Shown: positions 8,601-18,372 of the stretch, piece after piece
Layout: each line of letters opens with the position of its first letter
Numbering within the stretch: the stretch's first letter is position 1
From: Novosphingobium sp. B1
Lineage (GTDB): Bacteria > Pseudomonadota > Alphaproteobacteria > Sphingomonadales > Sphingomonadaceae
Length of the DNA stretch: 64,000 nt
NCBI RefSeq assembly: GCF_900176395.1
Contig: NZ_FWXL01000002.1
Span: 124,001 to 188,000, forward strand
Direction of reading: 5' to 3'
Program-made: the position numbers and the translations under genes
The notes under the pieces: generated by a model
Database searches by the model: none
What the model was told of the DNA's origin: nothing
The model's input: only the letters and a program-made list of their open reading frames with translations

Positions 8601-10098
8601 CCCCGCCGCACCGCCGATCGTATCGCGCAACCGGCCGCTGATGCTGGTCGGCACGATGGCGGCGATGGTGATGTACACGCTCGACACCACAATCGCCAAC
8701 GTAGCCCTGCCGCACATGACTGCATCGTTGAGCGCGACGCAGGACACCATCACTTGGGTTCTCACCAGCTACGTCCTGGCCTCGGCCGTGGCCCTGCCCT
8801 TGGCAGGATGGCTGGTGGATCGCTACGGCATTCGCAACATGATGCTCGCTTCGGTGCTGCTGTTCACGGTCGCCTCGATGCTGTGTGGCGCTGCGCAAAG
8901 CCTCGAACAGATGGTGCTCTTTCGCGTTCTGCAGGGTCTGGGCGGCGCGTTCCTTTCTCCCCTTGCCCAGACGGTCATGCTCGATTCTAGTACGCCCGCC
9001 GAACGCCCCAAGATGATGGGTATCTACACCCAGGGCGTCATGCTCGGTCCCATCACCGGGCCGATCATCGGGGGCTTTCTGACCGACAACTACAACTGGC
9101 GTTGGGTGTTCTACGTGAACGTGCCGGTCGGCATAATCTGCTTCCTGCTGCTGATGCTTTTCCTGCCAAAGACCCCGACCCGCGATCGACCGGTGGATTT
9201 TCGTGGCTGGCTTCTGGTGGCGCTGGCGGTCTCGGCAATCCAGCTCATTCTCGATCGCGGTCTCACGCTCGACTGGTTCGCCGCCGGCGAGATCGTCGTC
9301 TACGCCGTGATCGCTCTGGCAGCCACGTGGGTTGCGGTCTTTCATCTGACCGGAACCGCCAATCCGCTGTTCCCGACCGCGATGTTCCGCGATCGCAACT
9401 TCACCGTCGGCCTCGCCTTCATGTTCCTGGTCGGGCTGGTGATCATGTCGGTCATGGCCCTTCTGCCTGGCCTGCTTCAGCACATCTACGGCTATACGCC
9501 CCTGCAATCGGGCGCCCTGCTTGCGCCGCGCGGCGTGGGGATGCTGCTCTCCATCACGCTGTTCGGGCGTTGGATGGCACGTGTCGATGCACGATTGCTG
9601 CTGGCGCTGGGCCTGACGCTCATGGGATCATCGCTCTGGATGATGACCGGCTGGTCGCTCGTGATGCCCCGCGGACCGATTATCGCCGCAGGCTTTCTGC
9701 AAGGCGTCGGCCTAAGCTTCACGTTCATGCCGATGAACCTGATTTCCTTCGCCACGCTCGCACCGCAATATCGCACAGACGCCTCGAGTCTTGGCAACCT
9801 GATGAGAAACATTGGCTCCTCCATCGGCATCTCGGCCGCATCGGTAGAATTGACTCGGAATATCCAGATCAATCATGCAGAGATCGGGGCGCACGTGACG
9901 CGCAACCTCGTCCCGTTCAATCTCGATCAGATCGCCGCATCTAATGGCGCTGCTGAAACCGGCCTTCGCGTGATCGATGGCATGGTCAATCAGCAGGCAG
10001 CCATGATCTCGTACATCAACGATTTCTATGCCATGGCACTGGCCTGTGCCTGCGCAATCCCTCTGCTGCTACTGGTAAGGCCAGGCCGCAAGGTCTGA
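8587..10098 (+). CDS. emrB: DHA2-family MFS multidrug efflux pump (EmrB/QacA type)
   Basis: The 503-residue integral membrane protein has about 14 hydrophobic segments, as expected for drug:proton antiporters of the DHA2 family. Recognisable motifs are the N-terminal LDTTIANVALP (motif D1), GWLVDRYGIRNMM (motif A) and LGPITGPIIGG (motif C). It is the last gene of marR-emrA-emrB and overlaps emrA by 14 nt. Together with EmrA it should export hydrophobic toxicants or aromatics across both membranes. The substrate is not predictable. The gene ends 34 bp from the convergent hybrid kinase gene. Confidence 0.9.
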   Translation: MSASNPAAPPIVSRNRPLMLVGTMAAMVMYTLDTTIANVALPHMTASLSATQDTITWVLTSYVLASAVALPLAGWLVDRYGIRNMMLASVLLFTVASMLCGAAQSLEQMVLFRVLQGLGGAFLSPLAQTVMLDSSTPAERPKMMGIYTQGVMLGPITGPIIGGFLTDNYNWRWVFYVNVPVGIICFLLLMLFLPKTPTRDRPVDFRGWLLVALAVSAIQLILDRGLTLDWFAAGEIVVYAVIALAATWVAVFHLTGTANPLFPTAMFRDRNFTVGLAFMFLVGLVIMSVMALLPGLLQHIYGYTPLQSGALLAPRGVGMLLSITLFGRWMARVDARLLLALGLTLMGSSLWMMTGWSLVMPRGPIIAAGFLQGVGLSFTFMPMNLISFATLAPQYRTDASSLGNLMRNIGSSIGISAASVELTRNIQINHAEIGAHVTRNLVPFNLDQIAASNGAAETGLRVIDGMVNQQAAMISYINDFYAMALACACAIPLLLLVRPGRKV

Positions 10099-10132
10099 GA
10101 TCAGGCACCACTTTTCCCTTAGGTACCTTCGC

Positions 10133-12547
10133 CTATTGCCCCCGAAGCGCTTCTTCCAGAGCTGCCTGATCGAAAGGCTTTTGCAGATGCTTGATCTTGG
10201 TCGAGGAGCTGTCCTCGAATGCTGCGCCCTGATCACGCCCGCTGGCGATGACCACCAGCGTGTCGGGGTGCTGGGCGCGAATTTCGCGGACGAGATCCAT
10301 ACCCGAGCCATCGGGCAGGCCAACGTCCGTGACCACCACGTCAAAGAATTGTCCAGATAGAGACGACCGCGCATCGCGCAACGTGCCGACTTCTGTCGTC
10401 TCGTGCCCCATTGTCTCGAGCATGTCCGCCAGCATCATGCTGATCAGAACTTCATCCTCGACCACAAGGATCTTGAGCCGAGACTCTCTAGTAAGCGGAA
10501 ATGCCGCATCTTCTCCATGAGCAACCGGATCTGAAACGCCGGCCACGACAGGCGGCCTGACCGGCCCGAGGATCTGTCTGATCTTCCGTGCCAGGCCCTC
10601 CCCGGTAAACGGCTTGGCGATCAGTTCTACGCCTTCGTCCAGCCGGCCAGCGTGCACGATCGCGTTCTGGGTATAGCCGGAGGTGAACAGTACCTTGAGA
10701 TCGGCGATGTGCTGGCAGGCCAGTCGCGCAAGCTCGGCGCTGCGCAGCTTTCCGGGCATGACGACGTCAGTGAACAGCATGTCGATGCGGACACCGCTCT
10801 TGATCACCGCCAGCGCGCTGTCCGCGTTGTTGGCCTCGAGCACGCTGTAACCCAGGTCCTTCAGCAGTTCGACCGAGGTCTCGCGCACCGAATCATCGTC
10901 CTCGACGACGAGGATGGTTTCGGTCCCGCCAATGCTTGCGGAGGTAATCAGCAAATCCGGCCTGACCTCCTCGGCAAGGCGGGTGCGCGGCAAATAGATG
11001 CGGAACGTGCTTCCCTCGCCGGGCTCGCTGTAGATCTTGATGTGCCCGCCCGATTGCTTGACGAAGCCATAGACCATGCTCAGGCCAAGGCCGGTGCCGT
11101 CTCCCGGCCCCTTGGTGGTAAAGAATGGTTCGAATACCTTGTCGCGGATTTCGGCTGGGATACCGCAACCGGTGTCCGTCACCGCCAGCATCACATACTG
11201 GCCCGGACTGACTTCCGAATGGGACGTCGCGTAGGTATCGTCGAGCGACGCGTTTCCGGCCTCGATCGTGAGCTTGCCCACGCCTTCCATCGCATCCCGA
11301 GCATTGATGGCGAGGTTGAGCAGGACGTTCTCGACCTGAGCCGGATCGGCCATGCAGTTCCACAGTCCGCCAGAGATAACCGTTTCGATCTCGATCGCAT
11401 CGCCAAGCGTGCGGCGGAGCATTTCGTCCATGCCGCGCACCAGCCTGCCGATGTTCACGGGTTTGGGATCAAGGGCCTGCTGCCTGCCGAAAGCCAGCAA
11501 CTGCGCTGCCAGGTCCGCACCGCGCCTGACCCCGGCCAGCGCATTGCTGATGCGCCGCTGGTGGTCACTTTCGCCAAGCTCCTTCTGAAGCAACTGCAGG
11601 TTGCCGCTGATCACTTGGAGGAGATTGTTGAAATCGTGCGCAATCCCTCCCGTCAACTGACCGATCGCCTCCATCTTCTGGGCCTGGATCAGTTGCGCTT
11701 CGAGCCGCTTGCGTTCCTCGATAGCCTCGGCAACCCGCGCCTTCAACGTCTGGTTGAATGCCTCGGTCGCCCTGCGCGCTTCGATGTCGGCGGCGATGTT
11801 CCGGGCTTCAATTATGGTGCCAACCGTTTGCCCACCAATGCTCTTTACCGGTGAGGCCGTGAATCCCACTGGGTAAAAGCTGCCATCCTTGTGGACGAAA
11901 ACCTCCTCGCCGCGGGTCTGGTTGTTTTCCGGAAACGCGCGGTCTATCGCGCATTCATGTATCGGGAAAGGGCGCCCGTCTGGGTAGGTGTGGTGCACGA
12001 CGTCGTGCAGCGGCCGCCCCTGCGTCTCGGCAAAGCTGTATCCCGTAAGCTCTTCGGCTGCAGTGTTCATGAACACGCAGTGCTGCCGGTCGTCCATCAT
12101 GAACACAGCCATGGTAGTGTTGCCAAGAATGGCGTCGAGCCGGCCCGATACTTCGCGCAAGGCCCGTTCAGTTTCGACCTGCGACGAGATATCCTGGACC
12201 GCCGCGTAAAACAGCGCGCTTCCTTCGGACTCGATCAACTGGAGGCGAACTGCCACTGTGTAACGACTGCCGTCGCAGCGCTCATGAACAGTCTGGAAAT
12301 CCAGACGCTGCTGCAACCCCGAAACCAGCGGCTCGACGAGCTCCAGGAACTGTTCCTTCGAAACTTCGGGCTTGATGTCCCACGGCGTTAGTTCACGCAG
12401 TTCTGACAGCGAATACCCCAGATTGTCTCGAGCGCCGCGATTGACCAGCACGAACCGGAAATCTTCGGCAGAAAACAGGTAAACCTCGCTTGCCGAATCC
12501 TCGACAATGCGGCCCAGGCGTTCAACGGTAATTTCGTCGGAGTGCAT
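10133..12547 (-). CDS. Hybrid sensor histidine kinase: PAS-PAS-HisKA-HATPase-REC-REC
   Basis: This 804-residue cytoplasmic kinase carries, in order, PAS domains at about 10-125 and 135-255, a coiled coil at about 255-290, HisKA with [11 protein letters not shown] (H304), HATPase_c (N416; G-boxes DTGCGIP and [11 protein letters not shown]), a first receiver at about 544-660 (phospho-acceptor D594) and a second at about 691-804 (D741). There is no membrane segment. The NtrB-like H-box and C-terminal tandem receivers are typical of alphaproteobacterial hybrid kinases. It has no adjacent response regulator or phosphotransfer gene, so its output partner is elsewhere. It lies 143 bp downstream of the sugar-dehydrogenase-like gene on the same strand. 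Confidence 0.92.
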   Translation of the reverse strand: MHSDEITVERLGRIVEDSASEVYLFSAEDFRFVLVNRGARDNLGYSLSELRELTPWDIKPEVSKEQFLELVEPLVSGLQQRLDFQTVHERCDGSRYTVAVRLQLIESEGSALFYAAVQDISSQVETERALREVSGRLDAILGNTTMAVFMMDDRQHCVFMNTAAEELTGYSFAETQGRPLHDVVHHTYPDGRPFPIHECAIDRAFPENNQTRGEEVFVHKDGSFYPVGFTASPVKSIGGQTVGTIIEARNIAADIEARRATEAFNQTLKARVAEAIEERKRLEAQLIQAQKMEAIGQLTGGIAHDFNNLLQVISGNLQLLQKELGESDHQRRISNALAGVRRGADLAAQLLAFGRQQALDPKPVNIGRLVRGMDEMLRRTLGDAIEIETVISGGLWNCMADPAQVENVLLNLAINARDAMEGVGKLTIEAGNASLDDTYATSHSEVSPGQYVMLAVTDTGCGIPAEIRDKVFEPFFTTKGPGDGTGLGLSMVYGFVKQSGGHIKIYSEPGEGSTFRIYLPRTRLAEEVRPDLLITSASIGGTETILVVEDDDSVRETSVELLKDLGYSVLEANNADSALAVIKSGVRIDMLFTDVVMPGKLRSAELARLACQHIADLKVLFTSGYTQNAIVHAGRLDEGVELIAKPFTGEGLARKIRQILGPVRPPVVAGVSDPVAHGEDAAFPLTRESRLKILVVEDEVLISMMLADMLETMGHETTEVGTLRDARSSLSGQFFDVVVTDVGLPDGSGMDLVREIRAQHPDTLVVIASGRDQGAAFEDSSSTKIKHLQKPFDQAALEEALRGQ

Positions 12548-12690
12548 CGATCGCCGCCTGGTTTGGATTGTGGTCTGTCGCTCTTACCGCCAAGCGCGCA
12601 TCGTGCCATGACATTCGGTATGTTAAACAGCAGGTAATCCCTGCTGGCAAAGAAATAGGGCGAACTTCGCGCGCATTACACGCAACTTTG

Positions 12691-14013
12691 TCAACGGCTC
12701 TGCACCTGCGGAGCGGTTTGCGCCGACAGTGGCGTGATGCTCCACACCGTGTTCGATACGTCATCTGCAACCAGCAGCCTGTTGCGCGGTGCATCGAACA
12801 GCACACCCACGGGCCGGCCCCGCGCTTCTCCATCGGCCAGAAAGCCCGTCAGGAAGTCGATCGGCTTGCCGGAAGGACGCCCCCCGCTGAACGGCACGAA
12901 CACGACCTTGTAGCCGGAGCGGTCGTTGCGATTCCAGCTCCCGTGTTCGCCTACGAATGCGCCTTCTCGAAACTTTCCGCCCATCCCCTGGCCGCTCACG
13001 AAGGTCAGCCCGAGCGCAGCCACGTGGCTTCCCAGGGCATAGTCCGGCTTTATCGCTTTCCTCACCATATCGGGCTTCTGCGGGTGGACGCGCGGATCTA
13101 CGTTCTGGCCATAATAGCTGTACGGCCATCCGTAGAAGGCTCCTTGCCGGACCGATGTCAGGTAATCGGGCACAAGCTCAGGGCCGAGCTCATCGCGCTC
13201 GTTGACCACGCTCCACAGGCGGTTTGTCCAGGGATCGATCGCCAGCGCCGTGGGATTGCGAATGCCACTGGCGAAGATGCGGCTGCTTCCGCTTTCGCGA
13301 TCGATTTCCCAGATCACTGCACGGTTTTCCTCGGCATCCATGCCCCGCTCGGCGACATTGCTGTTCGAGCCAATGCCTACATAGAGCTTGGTACCGTCGG
13401 GGCTGGCAGTCAGGGATTTGGTCCAGTGGTGGTTGATCACGGCCGGCAGCGCAGTGACTTTCTGTCCTGGCGCCGTGATCTTGGTTGCGCCGTCGGTATA
13501 TGCAAAGCGCATCAGGTCACCCTGATTGGCGACGAAGATCTCTCCGTTCACGAACGCAAGGCCGTATGGCGCATCCAGCCCGGAGATGAAGGTCGTCTGC
13601 AGGTCGGTCTGGCCATCACCATTGGTATCGCGCAGCAGGGTAACCCGATCGCCGCCCTTCACCGGGCTTTTGCCCCGCGCCTTGAGCAGTCCGGCGATGA
13701 TGTCTTTGGGGCGAACCTTCGGCGCCTTGCCCCCCGATCCTTCCGCCACGAGCACGTCGCCATTGGGCAAGACCAGCATCTGGCGAGGGATCTTCAGGCC
13801 CTTGGCGATCGGCACCACGCGAAACCCTGCAGGCACGGTAGGCAGTTCGCCGCCCCATGCGGCAGGAGGCGCAATGGCGATCGCGGGAATGAGGCTGTCC
13901 GCCTGGCCGGGCAGGTCGGGCGATTGTCCGGTCTGGTCAAGGTTCTGCGAGGAGGGAGAGCACCCCGAGGCCAAGGCCAGGAGGAGCAACGAAACCGGCG
14001 CAAGGCGCATCAT
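12691..14013 (-). CDS. Exported sorbosone/glucose dehydrogenase-like beta-propeller lipoprotein
   Basis: The 440-residue product begins with a lipoprotein signal ending LALASGC, so it should be anchored in the outer or inner membrane facing the periplasm. The rest resembles the soluble aldose/sorbosone dehydrogenase (PQQ-binding, GSDH) six-bladed propeller family: the order VPAGFRVVPIA, LPNGDVLVAEGSGG, APYGLAFVNGEIFVAN, GIRNPTALAIDPWTNRLW, FYGWPYSYYG and FVGEHGSWNRN matches it. The start overlaps the upstream DUF2231 gene stop by four bases. Electrons from such enzymes usually go to cytochrome c or quinone, which fits its place beside the oxidase genes. PQQ binding is inferred from the family. 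Confidence 0.82.
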   Translation of the reverse strand: MMRLAPVSLLLLALASGCSPSSQNLDQTGQSPDLPGQADSLIPAIAIAPPAAWGGELPTVPAGFRVVPIAKGLKIPRQMLVLPNGDVLVAEGSGGKAPKVRPKDIIAGLLKARGKSPVKGGDRVTLLRDTNGDGQTDLQTTFISGLDAPYGLAFVNGEIFVANQGDLMRFAYTDGATKITAPGQKVTALPAVINHHWTKSLTASPDGTKLYVGIGSNSNVAERGMDAEENRAVIWEIDRESGSSRIFASGIRNPTALAIDPWTNRLWSVVNERDELGPELVPDYLTSVRQGAFYGWPYSYYGQNVDPRVHPQKPDMVRKAIKPDYALGSHVAALGLTFVSGQGMGGKFREGAFVGEHGSWNRNDRSGYKVVFVPFSGGRPSGKPIDFLTGFLADGEARGRPVGVLFDAPRNRLLVADDVSNTVWSITPLSAQTAPQVQSR

Positions 14014-14441
14014 GGGCGGACCTCCCGTATCACGGGTCTGGAATGAAACATGAATGCGGCAGCCAGCGCCAGAACGCTGCAGACCAGCGACATCGCAACT
14101 CCGGCCGTGCCAACCGACGCCCAGCCATCTTTGGCATGCTGAAACGCGTTGATTACGCCCACCACGAACATGATCGCCACGACCACCACGTAGATAGCGC
14201 TCTGCCCTTTACCCGCCCGGCGCAACAGCAAGGCGAGCACGGCCCAAGCCAGCAGGACACCGGCGAATACGTCGGCCCCCGCAATCAGCCATTGCGAGAA
14301 GTTCGTCCACTGCGGCACCGAAGACTGCAGGTAGGTGATGTCGCTGATCAGCGTTGCTGGATAGAGGGCAACGGGAAACGCCAGCACGATTGCGTGCAAC
14401 GCGCTGGATAGCGGCGCGGTGCGCACACCTGGATCGGACAT
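14010..14441 (-). CDS. DUF2231-family membrane protein
   Basis: This 143-residue protein has four hydrophobic segments and an N-terminal pattern SALHAIVLAFPVALYPATLISDI like DUF2231 proteins, whose function is unknown. I start it at the ATG at 14441, which has GGGAG eight bases upstream; a GTG at 14456 is an alternative. It overlaps the sugar-dehydrogenase-like gene by an ATGA. It follows the oxidase operon by about 72 bp. A recurrent neighbour role, perhaps in membrane anchoring or electron transfer of the lipoprotein dehydrogenase, is only an inference from the coupling. Confidence 0.75.
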   Translation of the reverse strand: MSDPGVRTAPLSSALHAIVLAFPVALYPATLISDITYLQSSVPQWTNFSQWLIAGADVFAGVLLAWAVLALLLRRAGKGQSAIYVVVVAIMFVVGVINAFQHAKDGWASVGTAGVAMSLVCSVLALAAAFMFHSRPVIREVRP

Positions 14442-14513
14442 CGCTGGAACTCCCACCGTTGAATATGATGATGCATCAACCGGTCAGGCCCCGAAAAGGT
14501 CCGAACTGATCGA

Positions 14514-14795
14514 TCACCCGATCAAGGCCGGCATTGCCCCAAACAGGATCGAGAGCGCAGAAATCCCGATTGCGAACAATAATATGGCGTTGCCACGCCG
14601 GGCTTGGCGAATTCGCCACAGCCACAAAAGGGCACCCAGCGCGGCAATAGTTGCAAACAGCGCGATCCATCGTGCAACGGCCATGCCCGGGAACATGCTG
14701 CTTGCACCCCACAATAACGAAAAGTGTGTTGCCCATACCGCGAACGCCCACGTAGCCCCTCGCCAGTCGGTCGTTTCCGTATAGCGCTCGGTCAT
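14514..14795 (-). CDS. Small three-helix membrane protein coupled to the oxidase
   Basis: This 93-residue protein starts MTERYTETTDWRGATWAF and has three predicted membrane helices (about 14-34, 39-59, 70-90). Its ATG overlaps the ctaD stop codon as ATGA, so it is translated with the fused oxidase subunit. I do not recognise the family. Position and size suggest a subunit IV-like accessory component or assembly factor of this cytochrome oxidase. An in-frame upstream extension to 14969 would lie inside ctaD and is not credible. Confidence 0.7.
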   Translation of the reverse strand: MTERYTETTDWRGATWAFAVWATHFSLLWGASSMFPGMAVARWIALFATIAALGALLWLWRIRQARRGNAILLFAIGISALSILFGAMPALIG

Positions 14796-17338
14796 GGCCA
14801 GCTCCCGGGGAAAAGGCGCACGACCAGCGACGTGATCAGGCCCTGCATTGCGACATAGCCGATGAAGCGCGTGACGATGTCCAGCGTGACGTTGGTCGGG
14901 CCCGAAAGAAGTCCCCGGCCACTTCGATAACCTAGATACAGCCCCATGATCACCGCAATCGCCGCGCAAACCGCCTGAAACGCCACGAGCGCGAAGACGG
15001 TTGCTCCCTGGCCGGTCATGGATGGATCAAGCCCGGCATCCTGCCAGCCAGTCCAATCGAGCCAGGAGCCGACCGCCAGCGCCACGCTGCCCAAGGCGGC
15101 GCACAACCATGGCCCCTGCCCCGGAAACACGCCTTTTTCCGAGCGGGCAAGCCGCCGGCGCGAAAGCGCAGCAAGGAGGAAAGCTCCGCATCCGCAGGCA
15201 GCAACCAGCGTGGTTTCGCCAAGCGGCGGCGGAGCGATCCAGACCTCGGGATGAATGCCGTAGAGGTAGAGGTATCCGAAGACGGACATGAACCCGATCA
15301 TGCCCATGACCACCATAAGTGTGTTCAGCGCCCACCAGCCATGGCTCGCCGAACCTGTGATGGCTATCGGCAGCACGATGCCCGCGCCGACGTCCACCTC
15401 TTCATGTTTCAACGGGCGGTCGGTATCCCACAGCCAGCGCAGCACGCAGACAATGGCAACAAATCCGCAGAACAGTGAAAAGCCATAGGCCTGCACGGTC
15501 AGGCCGATGAAGTGGAGCGCGGTCCCCACGGCGGCCGCCAAGGGCCAGGCGGAAGGTCCGGGCATGATCTGGAGATATTGCGGCTCGGCGTTGACCGGGC
15601 TGGTGATCAAGGTTTCGCGCAGGCCCGTGGCGCTCCCCGGCAGGAAATAGCGCCCCTCGTCGACCCGGCGGGCAAGGTCGGGGTCGTCCCACAGCGGATC
15701 GCGGCTACGCACCAGCGGGATCGACCGCGTTGAATAGAGCCCTGTCGGCAACCATTCGAGCGTCCCGCCACCATAGACGTTCCCCGCCGATTCCTCAGCC
15801 GAGAAACGGAACTTGCGCGCCAGGTCCACGACAAACAGCAGCACCCCTGCGGCAATGATGAATGCACCCAGGGTGGAAACGAGGTTGAGAAGATCGAGCC
15901 CGCGATTTGGCAGATAGGTGTAGACGCGCCGGGGCATCCCCATCAGGCCCGACAAGTGCATCGGCAGGAAGCAGATGTGGATGCCGGCAAAGATGAGCCA
16001 GAACACCCAGTGCCCGAGCCGCTCGCTCAAGGCGCGGACGCTCGACATCCCGAACCAATGATAGAACGCGCCGAACATCGGCAGTACCATCCCGCCGATC
16101 AGCACATAGTGCAGATGCGCCACGATGAAGTAGGTATCATGGGCCTGCCAGTCGAACGGCACCATCCCGACCATGACGCCGGTCAGTCCGCCCATGACAA
16201 AGACCATCAGCCCGCCGATGACGAATAGCGCCGGCACCGACCAACGGATCTTTCCGCTTGCAAGCGTTGCGATCCAGCAGAACACCTGGATGCCGGCCGG
16301 CAAGCTGACTGCCATGCTTGCCGCGCTGAAGTAGCCGGTCGAGACGCGGGGCATGCCAGTGGCGAACATGTGATGGGCCCACACACCGAAGCTGATGAAG
16401 CCCGTTGCGATGATGGCCAGCACGTTAAGCCGGTAGCCGACCAGCTCGGTACGCGCGATGGTGCTCACCATCATGCTCATCAGCCCGGCGGCGGGCAGGA
16501 AGATGATGTAGACTTCGGGATGCCCGAAGAACCAGAACAGGTGCTGCCACAACAGCGGGTCGCCTCCCCGCGTGGGGTCGAAGAACGGCCAGTTGAACGC
16601 ACGCTCCAGCTCGAGCAGCAAGGTGCCGAGGATCACGCTTGGAAAGGCGACGACGATCATCACCGCAAACACCAGCATCGCCCAAGCAAACACCGGCATG
16701 CGGCTCAGCGTCATCCCCGGTGCGCGGGTGCGAAGCACGCCGATAATGATCTCGATGGCGCCGGCAATGGCGGAAATCTCGATGAAACCGATGCCCAGAA
16801 GCCAGAAGTCGGTGTTGATCCCGGGGCTATAGGCCATGCTGGTCAGCGGAGGGTACATGAACCAGCCGCCGTCGGGCGCCAGCCCCACGAACAATGAACA
16901 GAAGAACAGCAGCCCGCCGACGAAATAAGCCCAGAATGCATAGGCCGAAAGCCGCGGGAACGGCAGGTCGCGCGCGGCCAGCATCTGCGGCAGCAACAAC
17001 ACGCCGATGGCCTCGACCATGGGCACGGCAAACAGGAACATCATCACCGTGCCGTGCATGGTGAAGAACTGGTTGTAGGTCTCGACCGGCAGGATGTCCT
17101 GCATCGGCGCAGCCAGTTGCACCCGCATGACAAGCGACAGGACACCAGCAAGCAGGAAGAACAGGAAGGCCGTGCCGACGTAGTAGATGCCGATGTAGTT
17201 GTTGTTTACCGCGGTCAGCAGCTGCCAGCCTTTGGGCGCACACCAGATCCGCTCAAGTTCCTCAAGTTCCCCCTCGGGTCGGGGACCTTGCGTCGGGAAG
17301 CGATCATAGAGCGCGTGGTCGAAACCGGTCTCGCTCAT
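14792..17338 (-). CDS. ctaD: Cytochrome c oxidase subunit I-III fusion
   Basis: This 848-residue protein reduces O2 at a haem-copper centre and probably pumps protons. Subunit I covers about 1-545 and a subunit III-like region about 560-848. Ligands visible are H95 (haem a, MHGTVMMF), CuB H273 with Y277 (GHPEVYI), H322-H323 (AHHMF) and H408/H410 (VAHLHYV). The D-channel entry D124 and E275 are present. By ungapped alignment to Rhodobacter aa3, the K-channel Lys is Gln351 (PAGIQVFCW) and the D-channel Asn pair is S131-A132. It overlaps ctaC and the small downstream gene by ATGA. It belongs to the alternative fused caa3/CoxN-like group. Confidence 0.93.
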   Translation of the reverse strand: MSETGFDHALYDRFPTQGPRPEGELEELERIWCAPKGWQLLTAVNNNYIGIYYVGTAFLFFLLAGVLSLVMRVQLAAPMQDILPVETYNQFFTMHGTVMMFLFAVPMVEAIGVLLLPQMLAARDLPFPRLSAYAFWAYFVGGLLFFCSLFVGLAPDGGWFMYPPLTSMAYSPGINTDFWLLGIGFIEISAIAGAIEIIIGVLRTRAPGMTLSRMPVFAWAMLVFAVMIVVAFPSVILGTLLLELERAFNWPFFDPTRGGDPLLWQHLFWFFGHPEVYIIFLPAAGLMSMMVSTIARTELVGYRLNVLAIIATGFISFGVWAHHMFATGMPRVSTGYFSAASMAVSLPAGIQVFCWIATLASGKIRWSVPALFVIGGLMVFVMGGLTGVMVGMVPFDWQAHDTYFIVAHLHYVLIGGMVLPMFGAFYHWFGMSSVRALSERLGHWVFWLIFAGIHICFLPMHLSGLMGMPRRVYTYLPNRGLDLLNLVSTLGAFIIAAGVLLFVVDLARKFRFSAEESAGNVYGGGTLEWLPTGLYSTRSIPLVRSRDPLWDDPDLARRVDEGRYFLPGSATGLRETLITSPVNAEPQYLQIMPGPSAWPLAAAVGTALHFIGLTVQAYGFSLFCGFVAIVCVLRWLWDTDRPLKHEEVDVGAGIVLPIAITGSASHGWWALNTLMVVMGMIGFMSVFGYLYLYGIHPEVWIAPPPLGETTLVAACGCGAFLLAALSRRRLARSEKGVFPGQGPWLCAALGSVALAVGSWLDWTGWQDAGLDPSMTGQGATVFALVAFQAVCAAIAVIMGLYLGYRSGRGLLSGPTNVTLDIVTRFIGYVAMQGLITSLVVRLFPGSWP

Positions 17339-18372
17339 CGCGGTGCGTCCAGCCAGGCAGCAATGGCAGCGACTTCCTGCGCCGACAGCAGATCATAGCT
17401 CGGCATGCGATTGCCGGGCTTCACTGCCTGGCTGTCCGTTATCCAGCCCGTCAACGTGCCCCGATTGTTTGGCAGCACCCCAGCGCCAAGCGTGAGACGG
17501 CGCGACAGGTGCGTGAGGTCGGGTCCCGACGCGCCGTTTGCGGGCGTTCCGGCGACCCTGTGGCAAGCGGCGCAACCGTTCGCCATGAACAACGCGTGCC
17601 CGTCCAGCGCAGAGCCAGCCTCGGTCGCGCGGTCCCTTGCCGGCGTGGTGCGATCGGCTGCCGGCATCACGCCGGGCACCGCCTGCACCGCTGCCCCCGG
17701 AACGGCGACTGCTTCTCCACGAAGAAACCGCCGGTAGGTTTCGTCCTCATGCGCGGCGACGACGAAGCCCATCAGGGCATGTGGGCCGCCGCAGTATTCC
17801 GCACAGACACCCCCGAAGCGCCCGGCGCGGTCAGCCTGCACTTTCAGCAGGTTGGTGCGGCCAGGGATCATGTCCTCCTTGCCCGAAAGGTTGGGCACCC
17901 AGAAGCTGTGGATGACATCTGCACTGCGCAGTTCAAGCACCACCGGCCGCCCGACCGGAAGATGAAGCTCGTTGGCATCGCGCATCACCACGCGTCCATC
18001 TGCGTCCAGATATTCGACATCCCACCACCACATGTGCCCAGTCACACGTATCCGCTGCTCATCGCCCCGGATCGGATCGGTAAGCGATGCGGTCAGGGTC
18101 AACCCCCACACAAGCAGCCCGGCCAGCACCACCGCCGGGAAGGCCACGCCCATTGTCCAGATCAGCCTTTCGCCGCCCAGCCGCGCCTTCCAGCGCGTCG
18201 GTCCGGCCAGGGCCAGGTAGAGCGCTCCAGCCACGATCGCGGTAACCGCCACCCCCATGCCGAACAACGCCCAGGCAAGCACCGTCACGCTCTCTACGTA
18301 AGGTCCGGCGGGGTCCAGGACCGGCGGCGGCCACCCCCACCAGGCGTCGAAGGCAGTTGGAGCGTCAGTCAT
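17335..18372 (-). CDS. ctaC: Cytochrome c oxidase subunit II with C-terminal cytochrome c domain
   Basis: The 345-residue subunit accepts electrons at the CuA site. Two N-terminal membrane helices (about 25-55 and 72-97) precede a cupredoxin domain with IHSFWVPNL and CAEYCGGPHALMGF, giving the full CuA set of two Cys, two His, Glu and Met. A C-terminal haem c domain at about 255-345 has CAACH and a distal Met near RMPSYD. This makes it a caa3-type subunit. The start chosen (MTDAPTAF, 18372) overlaps the upstream cytochrome gene by eight bases; 18402 is an alternative ATG. The stop overlaps ctaD by ATGA. Confidence 0.93.
   Translation of the reverse strand: MTDAPTAFDAWWGWPPPVLDPAGPYVESVTVLAWALFGMGVAVTAIVAGALYLALAGPTRWKARLGGERLIWTMGVAFPAVVLAGLLVWGLTLTASLTDPIRGDEQRIRVTGHMWWWDVEYLDADGRVVMRDANELHLPVGRPVVLELRSADVIHSFWVPNLSGKEDMIPGRTNLLKVQADRAGRFGGVCAEYCGGPHALMGFVVAAHEDETYRRFLRGEAVAVPGAAVQAVPGVMPAADRTTPARDRATEAGSALDGHALFMANGCAACHRVAGTPANGASGPDLTHLSRRLTLGAGVLPNNRGTLTGWITDSQAVKPGNRMPSYDLLSAQEVAAIAAWLDAPR

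Noticed and set aside
12568..14046. 492-codon frame antisense to the sugar-dehydrogenase-like gene
   Set aside because: No domain or start signal; the opposite strand encodes a lipoprotein with clear family motifs.
14514..14969. Longer version of the small oxidase-linked membrane protein
   Set aside because: The extra 58 residues lie inside ctaD and have no membrane or motif character; the ATGA-coupled start is far more likely.
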